From Thiomonas sp. FB-Cd (lineage in GTDB: Bacteria > Pseudomonadota > Gammaproteobacteria > Burkholderiales > Burkholderiaceae_C), in contig NZ_JPOE01000002.1 in assembly GCF_000733775.1 (NCBI RefSeq), positions 2,717,478 to 2,781,477 of the forward strand: 64,000 bases of DNA. The letters run 5' to 3'. Below, piece after piece: positions 47,213 through 55,278 of the stretch. Numbering within the stretch: the stretch's first letter is position 1; each line of letters opens with the position of its first letter. The notes below the pieces were generated by a model. The model saw nothing but the letters and a program-made list of their open reading frames with translations, was not told where the DNA came from and did not search any database. A program made the translations under genes and the position numbers.

Positions 47213-47427
47213 GCACTATCAATCAGCCGCAATCAGGCCCTCACAAAGGCCTCAAGGACGTTCGGAAGCGGCCCAGTATGTCCGTCCTTGATCCATGTCA
47301 AATCGTGTTGCTGCAGGATTCGGCTGCTCTCAGAACCCTGTCGTGCCACGCAAGTCTCAGCGTGCAGGGCGCACGTATTTCAGGAGCCTGTTGCGTCAAA
47401 GCCGGGGGCTGGAGAAGATGTATTTGA
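47209..47427 (+). CDS. Possible 72-residue protein after the cusA gene
   Basis: An ORF whose ATG overlaps the cusA stop (ATGA). It begins MSTINQPQSGPHKGLKDVRK and contains four cysteines but no recognised family or membrane helix. It overlaps the opposite small gene at 47396. The coupling favours it; the composition does not, so it is listed with low confidence. Confidence 0.25.
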   Translation: MSTINQPQSGPHKGLKDVRKRPSMSVLDPCQIVLLQDSAALRTLSCHASLSVQGARISGACCVKAGGWRRCI

Positions 47428-47527
47428 TCAGCGCCATCACGCCGAGCGCGATTAAAGCCAGCACCAGCCGTCCGAACAACCCCATGAGGGCCATGCCGCC
47501 CCCCGACATGCAGACAGAAGTCATCAT
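47396..47527 (-). CDS. Small membrane protein, 43 residues
   Basis: On the minus strand ATGATG at 47527/47524 is preceded by a strong RBS (AAAGGAAG, 7 bases). The product starts MMTSVCMSGGGMALMGLFGR and is almost wholly one hydrophobic helix (LVLALIALGVMALIKYIF). The Met/Gly start resembles that of the other small copper-cluster membrane proteins here. It is divergent from the Met-rich exported protein at 47581, so the gap of about 50 bases should hold both promoters. Function unknown. Confidence 0.6.
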   Translation of the reverse strand: MMTSVCMSGGGMALMGLFGRLVLALIALGVMALIKYIFSSPRL

Positions 47528-47580
47528 GATCAGCTTCCTTTCGTCGTTTGTTCCTTGTGTGTTGTAACCAGGAAATCGTT

Positions 47581-48123
47581 ATGCAACGTCGTTCATTTGT
47601 GACTGCCCTTGTGGGTTTTGTTGGAACCGTCGTGGGCTATTTAACCGGACACGGCGCACCCTCCGCCAAGGCCCAGGGCACGATGGGTGGAGGGATGATG
47701 GGTGGCAGCATGGGCGGCATGATGTCGCCCGAGAACATGAACGGCCCCATGCGCACCGGCATGGAGCTGTTCAAGGTTCACCAGCAGATCCAGCGCAAGG
47801 TGACCGAGCTGCCCAATGGGGTGCATGACGTGACCACCTCGGCCGACCCCACGACGGCAGCGCTCATCCAGAAGCATGTGGTGGAGATGTATGCACGGCT
47901 CGATCAGAACCGCCCCTTCCCCTACCCCATGAGTAATAGCGTGCCGCAGATGTTCGCCAACCCGACCAAGTACCAGCGCAAGCTCGACATCCTGCCCGAT
48001 GGCGTGGCCGTGACCGAGACCTCCTCCGACCCGGAGATGGTCGCCGTGATCAAAGCCCACTCCCGCGAACTCGACCGCTTCGCCAAGGAGGGCATGCCGG
48101 CCATAATGCGCGTGATGATGTGA
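47581..48123 (+). CDS. Met-rich exported protein of the copper region
   Basis: A 180-residue protein starting MQRRSFVTALVGFVGTVVGY, a twin-arginine-like signal, followed by a Gly/Met run (GTMGGGMMGGSMGGMMSPENM) suited to Cu(I). The rest is helical with two similar blocks: VTELPNGVHDVTTSADPTTAALIQKHVVEMYARLDQ and LDILPDGVAVTETSSDPEMVAVIKAHSRELDRF, suggesting an internal duplication. No named family is certain. It is probably a periplasmic copper-handling protein. Confidence 0.72.
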   Translation: MQRRSFVTALVGFVGTVVGYLTGHGAPSAKAQGTMGGGMMGGSMGGMMSPENMNGPMRTGMELFKVHQQIQRKVTELPNGVHDVTTSADPTTAALIQKHVVEMYARLDQNRPFPYPMSNSVPQMFANPTKYQRKLDILPDGVAVTETSSDPEMVAVIKAHSRELDRFAKEGMPAIMRVMM

Positions 48124-48337
48124 TGCGTGATTCGCGGCGCTGTGCAGAGATGTCCGGAACGGTCTGCATGGCGATCCCGGCGAGGCGAAGTCTTCCATGT
48201 GGGGTTGCCACAGCAGCCAACCCCATGTCTTGGCTGCTGTGTCAGCGCTGCTGCATTCCAATCATCTGGAGAAACTGCCATGAAAAAACTGTTGATCACG
48301 CAGTCGCTCATTGGCGTTTTTCTTAAGGAGTTGAACG

Positions 48338-48907
48338 ATGGATGGTCGTGTTTTCCCGTGGCTCGTCGCACTCGTTTGTGCCGGACTATCACCAAGTATT
48401 TGGGCTGTGCAGACCACGCAGGTGGCAACTGCAGGTGCGGCGACCCAACCGTCATGGACGAATGCCAAGCATGCGTTTACCGTGCAGTTGATCCAGCTCA
48501 GCCCCGACAATGTGCGCGCCTTCTACGAGAACATGGGTTATCCACCCAAGGCCATCGATGCCATTGCCCAGGTCTGCGTGTTCGGGACCTCGATCCGGAA
48601 CAACGCCAAAGCCCCCATCACCTATGACGTGGCCGACTGGAAGGCCGTGACGGAGGATGGCAAACGGCACCCATTGATTACCAAGACCCAGTGGCTGCAA
48701 CGCTGGCAGTCGCTGGGCGTGAGTTCGGATTGGTCGATCCTGCCGGCGCAGCAAACCCTGCAGGTTGGGGATTGGGGCCAAGGCTTCACCACCGTGGATT
48801 TACCGCGTGATGCGCGGTTCAAACTTGTTTATTTCTGGAGTGAACATGGAACGCAACACCAAGCCACATTGGCAGGCCCACAATGCGCGGCAGCCTCGCA
48901 TGGCTAA
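48338..48907 (+). CDS. Exported hypothetical protein, 189 residues
   Basis: Signal peptide (FPWLVALVCAGLSPSIWA), then a soluble periplasmic domain with LSPDNVRAFYENMGYPPKAIDAIAQVCVFGTSIRNN, WKAVTEDGKRHPLITKTQWL and PAQQTLQVGDWGQGFTTVDLP. Beta-rich; no family recognised. RBS AAGGAG stands 9 bases before ATG 48338. An earlier ATG at 48280, in another frame, starts a signal-like MKKLLITQSLIGVFLKELN and may be a leader. The gene overlaps the start of the TlpA-like gene, so the two should work together. Confidence 0.6.
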   Translation: MDGRVFPWLVALVCAGLSPSIWAVQTTQVATAGAATQPSWTNAKHAFTVQLIQLSPDNVRAFYENMGYPPKAIDAIAQVCVFGTSIRNNAKAPITYDVADWKAVTEDGKRHPLITKTQWLQRWQSLGVSSDWSILPAQQTLQVGDWGQGFTTVDLPRDARFKLVYFWSEHGTQHQATLAGPQCAAASHG

Positions 48908-49451
48908 CCCTGAGCGCCGCCAAGTGCTGTCCTGGCTCGGTGGCGCCGGATTGCTGGCGGCAGCCAGAGCTCGCACCGCGTTTGCCGCCAGCCCAGTGCA
49001 AGATCAGGCGCTCGCGGTGGTGCAGCCACCGCGCCCAGCGCCGGCCTTCAGCCTGCTGGACATCGACGGCAAAGCACACCGTCTGGCTGACTACCGCGGC
49101 AAGGTGGTGCTGGTGAATTTCTGGGCAACCTGGTGCCCGCCATGCCGGCAGGAGATGCCGTCCATCGAAAGGCTTTACCTGTCGATGAAAGGTCGCCCCT
49201 TTGAGGTGTTGGCGCTGGACCAGGGCGAGAGCCTGAACAACGTCTTCGCCTACATGGGGGAACTCAATCCCTCGCCCACATTTCCGGTGTTGCTGGACCA
49301 GCATAGTCAGGTGGCGCATGCTTTCGGCGTGATGGGGATTCCGACAACCTATCTGATCGACAAGCGGGGTCTGATCGTCCGGCAGGCCGTCGGCGGGCGC
49401 GATTACAACACCCCGCAGATTCGGCAAACCATCGAGGCCCTGATGCGCTGA
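48846..49451 (+). CDS. Exported TlpA-like thioredoxin
   Basis: A 201-residue protein with a twin-arginine-like signal (NPERRQVLSWLGGAGLLAAA), then a thioredoxin fold: APAFSLLDIDGKAHRLADYRG, active site NFWATWCPPCRQEMP (Cys97 and Cys100), and the cis-Pro motif MGIPTTYLIDKRG. It would reduce disulfides on a periplasmic partner, perhaps the 189-residue protein whose gene overlaps its start by 62 bases. The RBS TGGAG precedes ATG 48846. It differs from the membrane-anchored thioredoxin at 30566. Confidence 0.85.
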   Translation: MERNTKPHWQAHNARQPRMANPERRQVLSWLGGAGLLAAARARTAFAASPVQDQALAVVQPPRPAPAFSLLDIDGKAHRLADYRGKVVLVNFWATWCPPCRQEMPSIERLYLSMKGRPFEVLALDQGESLNNVFAYMGELNPSPTFPVLLDQHSQVAHAFGVMGIPTTYLIDKRGLIVRQAVGGRDYNTPQIRQTIEALMR

Positions 49452-49697
49452 AAGCGTCCCGGACCCGGGGCACTCAGGCCACGGTGAACTGGCCCATCAT
49501 GCCTTGCTGGCTGAAGTGCCGGACGGACGGGTCCTGCCCGCGACGTCGGGAGGGAGGCGATTTTCGCGGGCAAACGGTCCCGCTTTGCGGCGGGAGGCGC
49601 GGCACGAAACAGTAGAAGGCGACAGTCAAGCAAGATTTTTGAGAACGTCAAGCCCCGCAGTTGCCGAGCGCCACCCCCGCTACCTCATGTGGAGCGC

Positions 49698-49812
49698 TCA
49701 CTCCACCAGAATCTTGCCAACCATGCCAGCTTCCAGATGCCCGAGCATCGCCCAGGCGAAATTGACGGTTCCGGGTTTGTAGAAGCGCCAGATCAGATCA
49801 CCCTTACCGCTA
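49698..49812 (-). pseudogene. Cupredoxin C-terminal remnant cut by the IS630 element
   Basis: The minus strand reads GKGDLIWRFYKPGTVNFAWA then LGHLEAGMVGKILVE and stop. This matches the copper-site end of a plastocyanin/azurin-like protein (usually FACxxPGHxEAGM), with the ligand Cys replaced by Trp and the Pro by Leu. The rest of the gene is missing at the IS boundary, so it is a dead fragment. Confidence 0.6.
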
Positions 49813-50925
49813 GCCCAATGCGTCATTGAAAACGCACCCCATTGATGGTGAAATGGGGGCATGGGCAAGATGAATCTGAGTGCAGCAGAGCGAGATCAAC
49901 TGGAGGCGATCGTGCGCAGTCGAACGATGCGCGCGGCCGATGTGCGCAGGTCGAAGTTGATCCTCATGCTTGAGGACGGTGAATCGCGTGAAACGATCAT
50001 GCGCAGGCTCGAATGTGATTCGCGATTTCTCTCACGCTGGTCGAGCCGCTTTCTGAGCGAGAGGTTGGCCGGTATGTACGCGAGGCACCCCGGGCGGGCG
50101 CCGAAGCAGCCGGTGGCCAAGCTTGAGGCGCGGGTTCTCAATCGCACGCTCAGACACAAACCGTCGGACGGTTCGACGCACTGGAGCAGCTACAAGTTGG
50201 CCGCCGAACTCGGGGACGTGTCGGTGTCGACCGTGCAGCGTATCTGGCGCAAGCACAACATTCGTCCGCACAGGCTCGAGTGCCACATGATCTCCAACGA
50301 CCGGGCGTTCGAGACCAAGGCCGCCGATGTCATTGGGCTGTACTTGAACCCACCTGCGCACGCGGCGGTGTTCTGCGTGGACGAGAAGACCGCGATTCAG
50401 GCGCTGGATCGCAAGGACCGCATGCTGCCGCTGTCGCGCGGGCGCGCCGAGAGCCATTCGTTCGAATACAAGCGCAACGGCACGCTGAGCCTGTTTGCGG
50501 CGCTGAACACAGCCACCGGCGAAGTCCTGGGCAAGACCGCACCGCGCCACACCAGCGAGCAGTTCGTCGCCTTCCTCACCGACATCGTGGCCAGCCAACC
50601 TGCGCACCAGGACATTCATGTGATCTGCGACAACGTCAGCAGCCACAAGACCGAGCGGGTCGCGGAGTTCCTGGCTGAGCATGGCCATGTGCGCGTTCAC
50701 TACACGCCCACGTATTCGTCGTGGCTGAACCAGGTGGAGAACTGGTTCTCCCGCATCCAGCGCGACGTGATCAGTCGTGGCATCTTCACCTCCGTGAAGG
50801 ATCTGGATCGCAAATTGATGCGCTACATCCGCGCGCACAACAAGAATCCCAAACCCGTGAAGTGGAAGTACGACGATCCATCGCGCCGAATCCACCCGGT
50901 GCCATCTCAATGACGCAGTGGACTA
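49811..50925 (+). mobile_element. IS630-family insertion sequence with TA duplication
   Basis: TA dinucleotides at 49811-49812 and 50924-50925 flank about 1111 bases whose ends are inverted repeats: GCCCAATGCGTCATTGA on the left and, inverted, GTCCACTGCGTCATTGA on the right, including a perfect 11-base TGCGTCATTGA. IS630 elements insert at TA and duplicate it. The transposase inside is intact. Confidence 0.88.
49861..50913 (+). CDS. IS630-family transposase, intact
   Basis: A 350-residue DDE transposase. N-terminal helix-turn-helix domains (LSAAERDQLEAIVRSRTMRA, SRETIMRRLECDSRFLSRW) bind the ends. Catalytic residues are Asp174 in VFCVDEKTAIQ, Asp257 in HVICDNVSSHK and Glu293 in NQVENWFSRIQ; the 35-residue gap between the last two is normal for IS630. 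RNGTLSLFAALN and YTPTYSSWLNQVE are conserved blocks. It is the only gene of the element and appears undamaged, so the IS may still move. Confidence 0.92.
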   Translation: MGKMNLSAAERDQLEAIVRSRTMRAADVRRSKLILMLEDGESRETIMRRLECDSRFLSRWSSRFLSERLAGMYARHPGRAPKQPVAKLEARVLNRTLRHKPSDGSTHWSSYKLAAELGDVSVSTVQRIWRKHNIRPHRLECHMISNDRAFETKAADVIGLYLNPPAHAAVFCVDEKTAIQALDRKDRMLPLSRGRAESHSFEYKRNGTLSLFAALNTATGEVLGKTAPRHTSEQFVAFLTDIVASQPAHQDIHVICDNVSSHKTERVAEFLAEHGHVRVHYTPTYSSWLNQVENWFSRIQRDVISRGIFTSVKDLDRKLMRYIRAHNKNPKPVKWKYDDPSRRIHPVPSQ

Positions 50926-51031
50926 GGCGCCGACTTGGACATTGCCGCTGCTCAAAAGCGCCCGCACCGGCTATGCTTTGGAGCTGGAAATGCTGCGTTG
51001 ATCAACGTTACCGCGTTTGAATTGAACCATC

Positions 51032-51133
51032 ATGAGAGTCCGTTCCCTGTTCATTGTCGCGGCCAGCGGTTGCGTGTTGGTGACTGGCGCAGTCGAGTCC
51101 GGTGACCTCAGCGCCGCGCTGGGCAGCAAGTAA
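51032..51133 (+). CDS. Possible 33-residue signal-bearing peptide or remnant
   Basis: A short frame (MRVRSLFIVAASGCVLVTGAVESG) that looks like a signal or lipoprotein start and ends soon after at GSK. No strong RBS. It is probably the start of a lost gene near the IS630 junction, or chance. Confidence 0.2.
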   Translation: MRVRSLFIVAASGCVLVTGAVESGDLSAALGSK

Positions 51134-51145
51134 CTCGGGCATCGC

Positions 51146-51742
51146 ATGCGAGGGCGCGGCAAGTACGCTTCCGGGGCTAGCGTTGATCACGCTTGGCGGC
51201 CGCTATACCCCTGCGGCGGGCGCAGTGGCATCGCCGCCTGGCTGGCCGAGCGCGGCTCGTTGACATCGCGGTTGCGCGCACACTGCGGTGCCTTCAGCCT
51301 GCTGCGACTGCATCAGGGCCTGGCGCGGCCGCGGCGCGACGAGGCGCCGCTGCTGGCGCAGCCGCTGGGCCGGCGAGCGTGGTCGCGCGAGGTGGTGCTG
51401 TTTGCTGACGGTGTGCCTGTGGTGTATGGGCAGAGCGTAGCGCGTCGCGACGTGCTGCGCCGCAACTGGCGGCTGCTGGTGGCGCTGGGCAGTCAACCGG
51501 TCGGCGAAGCCGTGTTCGCGCGCGCGATGACGCGCCGCGGCGAGATCCGGGTGCGACGCTTGCCGCCCCGCGACGCCTTGCGGCGCGCCGCCTGCGCATA
51601 CGCAGGACTGCCTACGGCGACGCCGTTGTGGGCGCGGCGATCCGCCTTCGTGCATCGTGGCCAGGCGCTTTGGGTGACCGAGGTCTTCCTGCCGGCTGTG
51701 GCCGCGCTGCGCGGCCACAGCCGGCCGTTAGCTCGCGCATAG
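51146..51742 (+). CDS. ubiC: Chorismate lyase UbiC
   Basis: Converts chorismate to 4-hydroxybenzoate and pyruvate, the first step of ubiquinone synthesis. 198 residues. IAAWLAERGSLTSRLRAHCGAF, REVVLFADGVPVVYGQSVARR, LVALGSQPVGEAVFARAMTRR (containing the LGSxPLGE-like block) and WARRSAFVHRGQALWVTEVFLP match UbiC. ATG 51146 gives a slightly long N-terminus; a later start is possible. No ubiA adjoins in the window. Its end contains a perfect hairpin. Confidence 0.85.
   Translation: MRGRGKYASGASVDHAWRPLYPCGGRSGIAAWLAERGSLTSRLRAHCGAFSLLRLHQGLARPRRDEAPLLAQPLGRRAWSREVVLFADGVPVVYGQSVARRDVLRRNWRLLVALGSQPVGEAVFARAMTRRGEIRVRRLPPRDALRRAACAYAGLPTATPLWARRSAFVHRGQALWVTEVFLPAVAALRGHSRPLARA
51692..51724 (+). 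terminator. Strong hairpin at the 3' end of ubiC
   Basis: CCGGCTGTGGCCGC pairs perfectly with GCGGCCACAGCCGG (14 pairs). It lies inside the last codons of ubiC, before the stop at 51740. There is no T-run, so termination would need another factor; it may also end the convergent Crp/Fnr remnant. Confidence 0.45.
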
Positions 51743-51744
51743 CG

Positions 51745-51945
51745 CCACGAATCTCGGCTACCGGCACCCCGATTCCGCTTGCACTTGCCCTCAAGCGCTG
51801 AATGCCCGGGATATGGATGACGCGCTTTTCGACGCGGATGAGCCCAGCCTCGCTGAGTTGGTGCAGGACTCGCGAGAAGTGCTCTTCGGTGAGATTCAGC
51901 CTGGATGCTATTGTGCCCTTGCTACTGGGAAGGCGCAGCGACACC
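51745..51945 (-). pseudogene. Crp/Fnr-family regulator remnant (DNA-binding domain)
   Basis: The minus strand encodes VSLRLPSSKGTIASRLNLTE and EHFSRVLHQLSEAGLIRVEKRVIHIPGIQRLRA, the winged helix-turn-helix of a Crp/Fnr regulator. The cyclic-nucleotide/effector domain that should precede it is missing; the sequence upstream (toward higher coordinates) is instead the 161-base repeat. It is therefore a 5'-truncated gene, convergent with ubiC. Confidence 0.75.
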
Positions 51946-51973
51946 GGGCCGGCTCTCATGGATGCGCTCAAGT

Positions 51974-52134
51974 GTTGTCGCCAACGCGAGATGGAGCAGA
52001 CAAAGCAGCATGTTCCGCTCGGGCCGTTACCAGCCTTGATTGCCATAACCCATTCATCTGGCGAGTTATTCACGGCGGCCGCGTATTCACGGCTTCGCTC
52101 AGCAGCGCGGTTAGAGCAACGTCAGTGGCAACAT
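51974..52134. repeat. 161-base repeat, copy B
   Basis: Ungapped partner of 17197-17357. It lies between the truncated Crp/Fnr gene and the IS1634-type transposase fragment; its right end coincides with the first recognisable transposase codons (LLVTN). Confidence 0.75.
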
Positions 52135-52533
52135 CTTCTGGTGACAAATGTGCCCGATCTGACCCCCGCCGATGTCGTCGGGCGCTACAAGTCTCTGGCC
52201 GACATCGAGCGGGGCTTTCGGGCCCTCAAGTCGGAGATCGAGATCGGCCCGATGTTCCACCGCTTGCCTGAGCGCATTCGCGCCCATGCCGCCATCTGCT
52301 TCATGGCCTTAATGCTGCACCGCGTCATGCGCACGCGACTGCAGGCCAGCGCCACCCGCCTGTCCCCCGAGTGCGCCTTGGACAATCTGCGCCGCATTCA
52401 ACATCACCAGGTCACGCTCGGTGTCGCGCAACCCGCTGCGGGCCTGTTCACGATCCGCCAGGAGCACACCGACATCTTGTCGGCACTCACCATCAAAAAA
52501 CCGACACTCAACACTCAACTGACCCTCTTGTAG
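52135..52533 (+). pseudogene. IS1634/IS4-type transposase C-terminal remnant
   Basis: LLVTNVPDLTPADVVGRYKSLADIERGFRALKSEIEI and MFHRLPERIRAHAAICFMALMLHRVMRTRL are the C-terminal block of IS1634-type transposases, including the catalytic Glu region (YKSLADIERGFRALKSE). The frame runs to a stop at 52533. The N-terminal two thirds are missing, so it is inactive. Confidence 0.85.
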
Positions 52534-52682
52534 TGGAGCGATTCCAAATTCACACATGAGAAATCAATCATTTGCGCCGCGAACTGTTGAACCCGGGTAA
52601 AGATTCGGTGATGACGTAGGCTGACCGAGTCGCGAGCAGAACGTGCTGGACACAGAAGTTTTTTCGCCGTACCCTGTTTGCT

Positions 52683-54377
52683 GTGAACGACACAGCCGCA
52701 GACCTGGACTCGGCGATCGGGACGGTGCCCGACGCAAGACGGCCGACGCCGAAACCCTATGACCAGGAGTTGGTCACGCTGACCAGGCGCGAGCACATCG
52801 AGTTGGTGCAGCGGGCAAGTTCATACCGATCCCTGCATGCGCGAGCCGTGGCGCGCATCGAATTCGTGGAACGTCGGCATCAGGCCGAGAAGGCGCGATT
52901 TGCGCAGCGTGAAGCCGAGTTGAAGGCGGCGCTGGAGGCCGCGCAGGCGCAGATCCGCGATCTTCGCCTGCGCGTGTTTGGCGCCAAGACGGAACAGTCG
53001 CGCCGGATCAATGCGGTGTGCCAGGTCAGCGCTGGCCCTCCACGGCCGCGGGGCCAGCAACGTGGGCGGCGTGGTCACGGCCGCACGCGCCTGGGCGGAT
53101 TGCCGGCCAGGGTTGAGGAGGTGACGCTGCAGACGACGTGCCCACGCTGCGGCCTGGGGCTGAGCGCGTTTCCCGGCACGCAGGATGCCGAGATTCTGGA
53201 GATCGAGGTCAAGGCGTACCGCCGCATCGTCCGTCGGCACCGCTACCGGCCGCTGTGCTGCTGCGGCGCACTTCCCGGCATCGTGACGGCGCCGCCGCCG
53301 GCGCAACTCATCCCACGGGGCAAGCTGGGCGTGTCGGTCTGGGTGGAGGCACTGCTGTCGAAGTTTCTCTATGGGCAGCCCAGCCACAGGCTGCTGCAGG
53401 ACTGGGACGATCATGGGCTGCACATCGCGCAGGGCACGCTCACCGAGGGCCTGCGCATGCTGTGGCCGTTGCTGGGGCCGGTGGCCGAGGCTGGCCTGGA
53501 TGAGCTGCGACGTGGCTCGCACTGGCATGCCGACGAGACACGCTGGGAGGTGTTCGAGGAGGAGCCCGGCAAGGTCGGGCATCGCTGGTACCTGTGGGTG
53601 TTTCAGTCGGCCACTGCGGTGTGCTTTGTGCTCGATCCTTCACGCTCGGCCTCGGTGCCGGCGGCCGCACTCAACCATGTGGACGAGGGGATTCTCAGTG
53701 TCGACCGCTACGCCTCGTACCGCAAGTTCGCCCGGTTGAACCCGGGGGTGAAGCTGTCGATCTGCTGGGCGCACCAGCGGCGCGACTTCCTGCGCGCGGC
53801 CAATGATTATCCGGCGCTGTGGGACTGGGCCATGGGATGGGTCGGGCTCATCGGCGAGCTGTACGCCTTGCACGCCCGGCGGCGGCAACAATGGGCGGAT
53901 GGCGACGCTGCCTTCAAGGACAGCGATGCCGAGACGCGCGCGCTGGTGGCCTCGATGGAGCAGCGCTGCCTGGATGAGTTGGCCGACACGGCACTGGCAG
54001 GCGCGGCGCACAAGGTGCTGCGTACCCTGCGCACGTACTGGGCGGGACTGATCCTGTTCCTGGATCATCCCGCCATCGACCTGGACAATAACGCCGCCGA
54101 ACGCGCGCTGCGGCCCGCGGTGGTCGGGCGCAAGAACTTCTATGGTTCGGGCAGCCAGTGGTCGGGGCAGCTGGCCGCCACGATGATGAGCGTGTTGGGT
54201 ACGCTCAAGTGCTGGGGGATCAATCCGCGCACCTGGCTGAGCGCGTATCTGCATGCCTGCGCACACGCGGGCGGCTGCATGCCGGCGGACCTCGACCGCT
54301 TCCTGCCCTGGCGGATGGATGAGGCCCGGCTGAGCGCGATGCGCGGCGTGGCCTGCGCAACAATCGACAGCTCATGA
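52683..54377 (+). CDS. IS66-family-like transposase (TnpC type)
   Basis: A 564-residue transposase. An N-terminal coiled coil (about 55-110) leads to LRLRVFGAKTEQSRR, the IS66 leader block, then a zinc-binding cysteine set (CPRCGLG, CCCGALPG), and the catalytic core: WHADETRWEVFE (Asp), ILSVDRYASYRKFA (Asp) and IDLDNNAAERALRPAVVGRKNF (Glu), with FYGSGSQWSGQLAATMMSVLGTLK as the IS66 C-terminal helix. It starts with GTG 52683. The last residues overlap the next gene by 4 bases. TnpA and TnpB, usual in IS66, are absent, so this is a simplified type. Confidence 0.9.
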   Translation: MNDTAADLDSAIGTVPDARRPTPKPYDQELVTLTRREHIELVQRASSYRSLHARAVARIEFVERRHQAEKARFAQREAELKAALEAAQAQIRDLRLRVFGAKTEQSRRINAVCQVSAGPPRPRGQQRGRRGHGRTRLGGLPARVEEVTLQTTCPRCGLGLSAFPGTQDAEILEIEVKAYRRIVRRHRYRPLCCCGALPGIVTAPPPAQLIPRGKLGVSVWVEALLSKFLYGQPSHRLLQDWDDHGLHIAQGTLTEGLRMLWPLLGPVAEAGLDELRRGSHWHADETRWEVFEEEPGKVGHRWYLWVFQSATAVCFVLDPSRSASVPAAALNHVDEGILSVDRYASYRKFARLNPGVKLSICWAHQRRDFLRAANDYPALWDWAMGWVGLIGELYALHARRRQQWADGDAAFKDSDAETRALVASMEQRCLDELADTALAGAAHKVLRTLRTYWAGLILFLDHPAIDLDNNAAERALRPAVVGRKNFYGSGSQWSGQLAATMMSVLGTLKCWGINPRTWLSAYLHACAHAGGCMPADLDRFLPWRMDEARLSAMRGVACATIDSS

Positions 54378-55240
54378 ACAAACGGTACTGCGGGCGCGTG
54401 TTCACGCAGGAGGAGCTTGACGCCATCGCCTGGCTGATGGCGCAAAACCCCCAGCTCAAGCGCGCGCCGCTGTCGCGCAGGGTGTGCGAGATGATCGACT
54501 GGCGCCGCCCTGATGGACGCCTCAGCGACATGAGTTGCCGCGTGGCGATGCTGCGCATGCAGACTGACGGCTTGATCACGCTGCCACCCTCACAGATGCC
54601 TCACCCGCGGCGCCGGGCGCAGTTCGACCCCACACCGGCCACCGATGCGCAAGGTGCGATCGACATGCCCGTGCATGCTCTGGATGCCTTGCGCCTGGAG
54701 GTGGTCGCCGGTGTCGGCGCGGCCTCCAGGCTGTGGAACGAATATGTGGCGCGTTACCACTACCTGGGCTACACGCCCATGTCGGGCAGCCAGATCCGTT
54801 ACAACGTCTACGCTGGCGACCGGCTCGTTGCCTTGCTGAGCTTCGGCGCCAGCGCCTGGAAGCTGGCCGATCGCGAACGATTCATCGGCTGGAATCACGA
54901 TCAGCGGCAGAACAACCTGCAGCGCGTCGTCAACAACACGCGTTTCCTGATCCTGCCGTGGGTGCAGTCCAAAGGGCTTGCCTCGAAGATCCTGGCCCTC
55001 GCCGCGCGTCGCCTGCCCAAAGACTGGCAGCAGCGCTACGGCTACTCGCCCGTGATGCTGGAGACCTTCGTCGAAAGCCCCAGGCACAAAGGCACCTGCT
55101 ACAAGGCCGCCAACTGGGTCCTCGTGGGCAAAACAACCGGCCGCGGCAAGAAGAGCCTCTCGCACCAACAGGCGCTGCCCATCAAGGACATCTGGCTGTA
55201 CCCGCTGCGTCCCGACTACGCAGCCATCCTGCGTCGGTAA
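54374..55240 (+). CDS. DUF4338 (DruA-like) protein inside the IS66-type element
   Basis: A 288-residue protein starting at ATG 54374 within the transposase stop (ATGA). RNRVF-like RYCGRVFTQEELDAIAWLM opens it; YVARYHYLGYTPMSGSQIRYNVYAGD, GASAWKLADRERFIGWNHDQR, NNTRFLILPWVQSKGLASKIL and YGYSPVMLETFVESPRHKGTCYKAANW follow. This is the DUF4338 family, of which DruA of the Druantia phage-defence system is a member and which also occurs in transposons. Here, translational coupling and position between the terminal repeats make it a passenger or accessory of transposition. No other Druantia gene is near. Confidence 0.85.
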   Translation: MNKRYCGRVFTQEELDAIAWLMAQNPQLKRAPLSRRVCEMIDWRRPDGRLSDMSCRVAMLRMQTDGLITLPPSQMPHPRRRAQFDPTPATDAQGAIDMPVHALDALRLEVVAGVGAASRLWNEYVARYHYLGYTPMSGSQIRYNVYAGDRLVALLSFGASAWKLADRERFIGWNHDQRQNNLQRVVNNTRFLILPWVQSKGLASKILALAARRLPKDWQQRYGYSPVMLETFVESPRHKGTCYKAANWVLVGKTTGRGKKSLSHQQALPIKDIWLYPLRPDYAAILRR

Positions 55241-55278
55241 CGGCTGCCGACGTCATCACCGAATCTTTACGAACCCGG

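Larger units (their letters stand above)
52589..55278 (+). mobile_element. Complete IS66-type element carrying a DUF4338 gene, 8-bp target duplication
   Basis: GAACCCGG occurs at 52589-52596 and again at 55271-55278, an exact 8-base target duplication. Between them lie 25-base terminal inverted repeats starting GTAAAGATTCGGTGATGACG (52597-52621 and 55246-55270, one mismatch). The element is 2674 bases and holds two overlapping genes, an IS66-like transposase and a DruA-like DUF4338 protein. 8-bp duplications are typical of IS66. Both genes look intact. Confidence 0.9.

Noticed and set aside
45214..47427. A 737-codon plus-strand frame overlapping the cusA gene
   Set aside because: It is the +1 shadow of the CusA frame; only its last 72 codons, beyond the cusA stop, were kept as a low-confidence gene.
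48280..48627. A 115-codon frame starting MKKLLITQSL upstream of the 189-residue exported protein
   Set aside because: After the signal-like start it becomes Arg/Cys-rich without order and overlaps a better supported gene with a strong RBS; at most a leader peptide.
54374..55240. A Druantia defence system
   Set aside because: Only a DruA-like DUF4338 gene is present, inside an IS66-type element; the large DruE-type helicase and other partners are missing.
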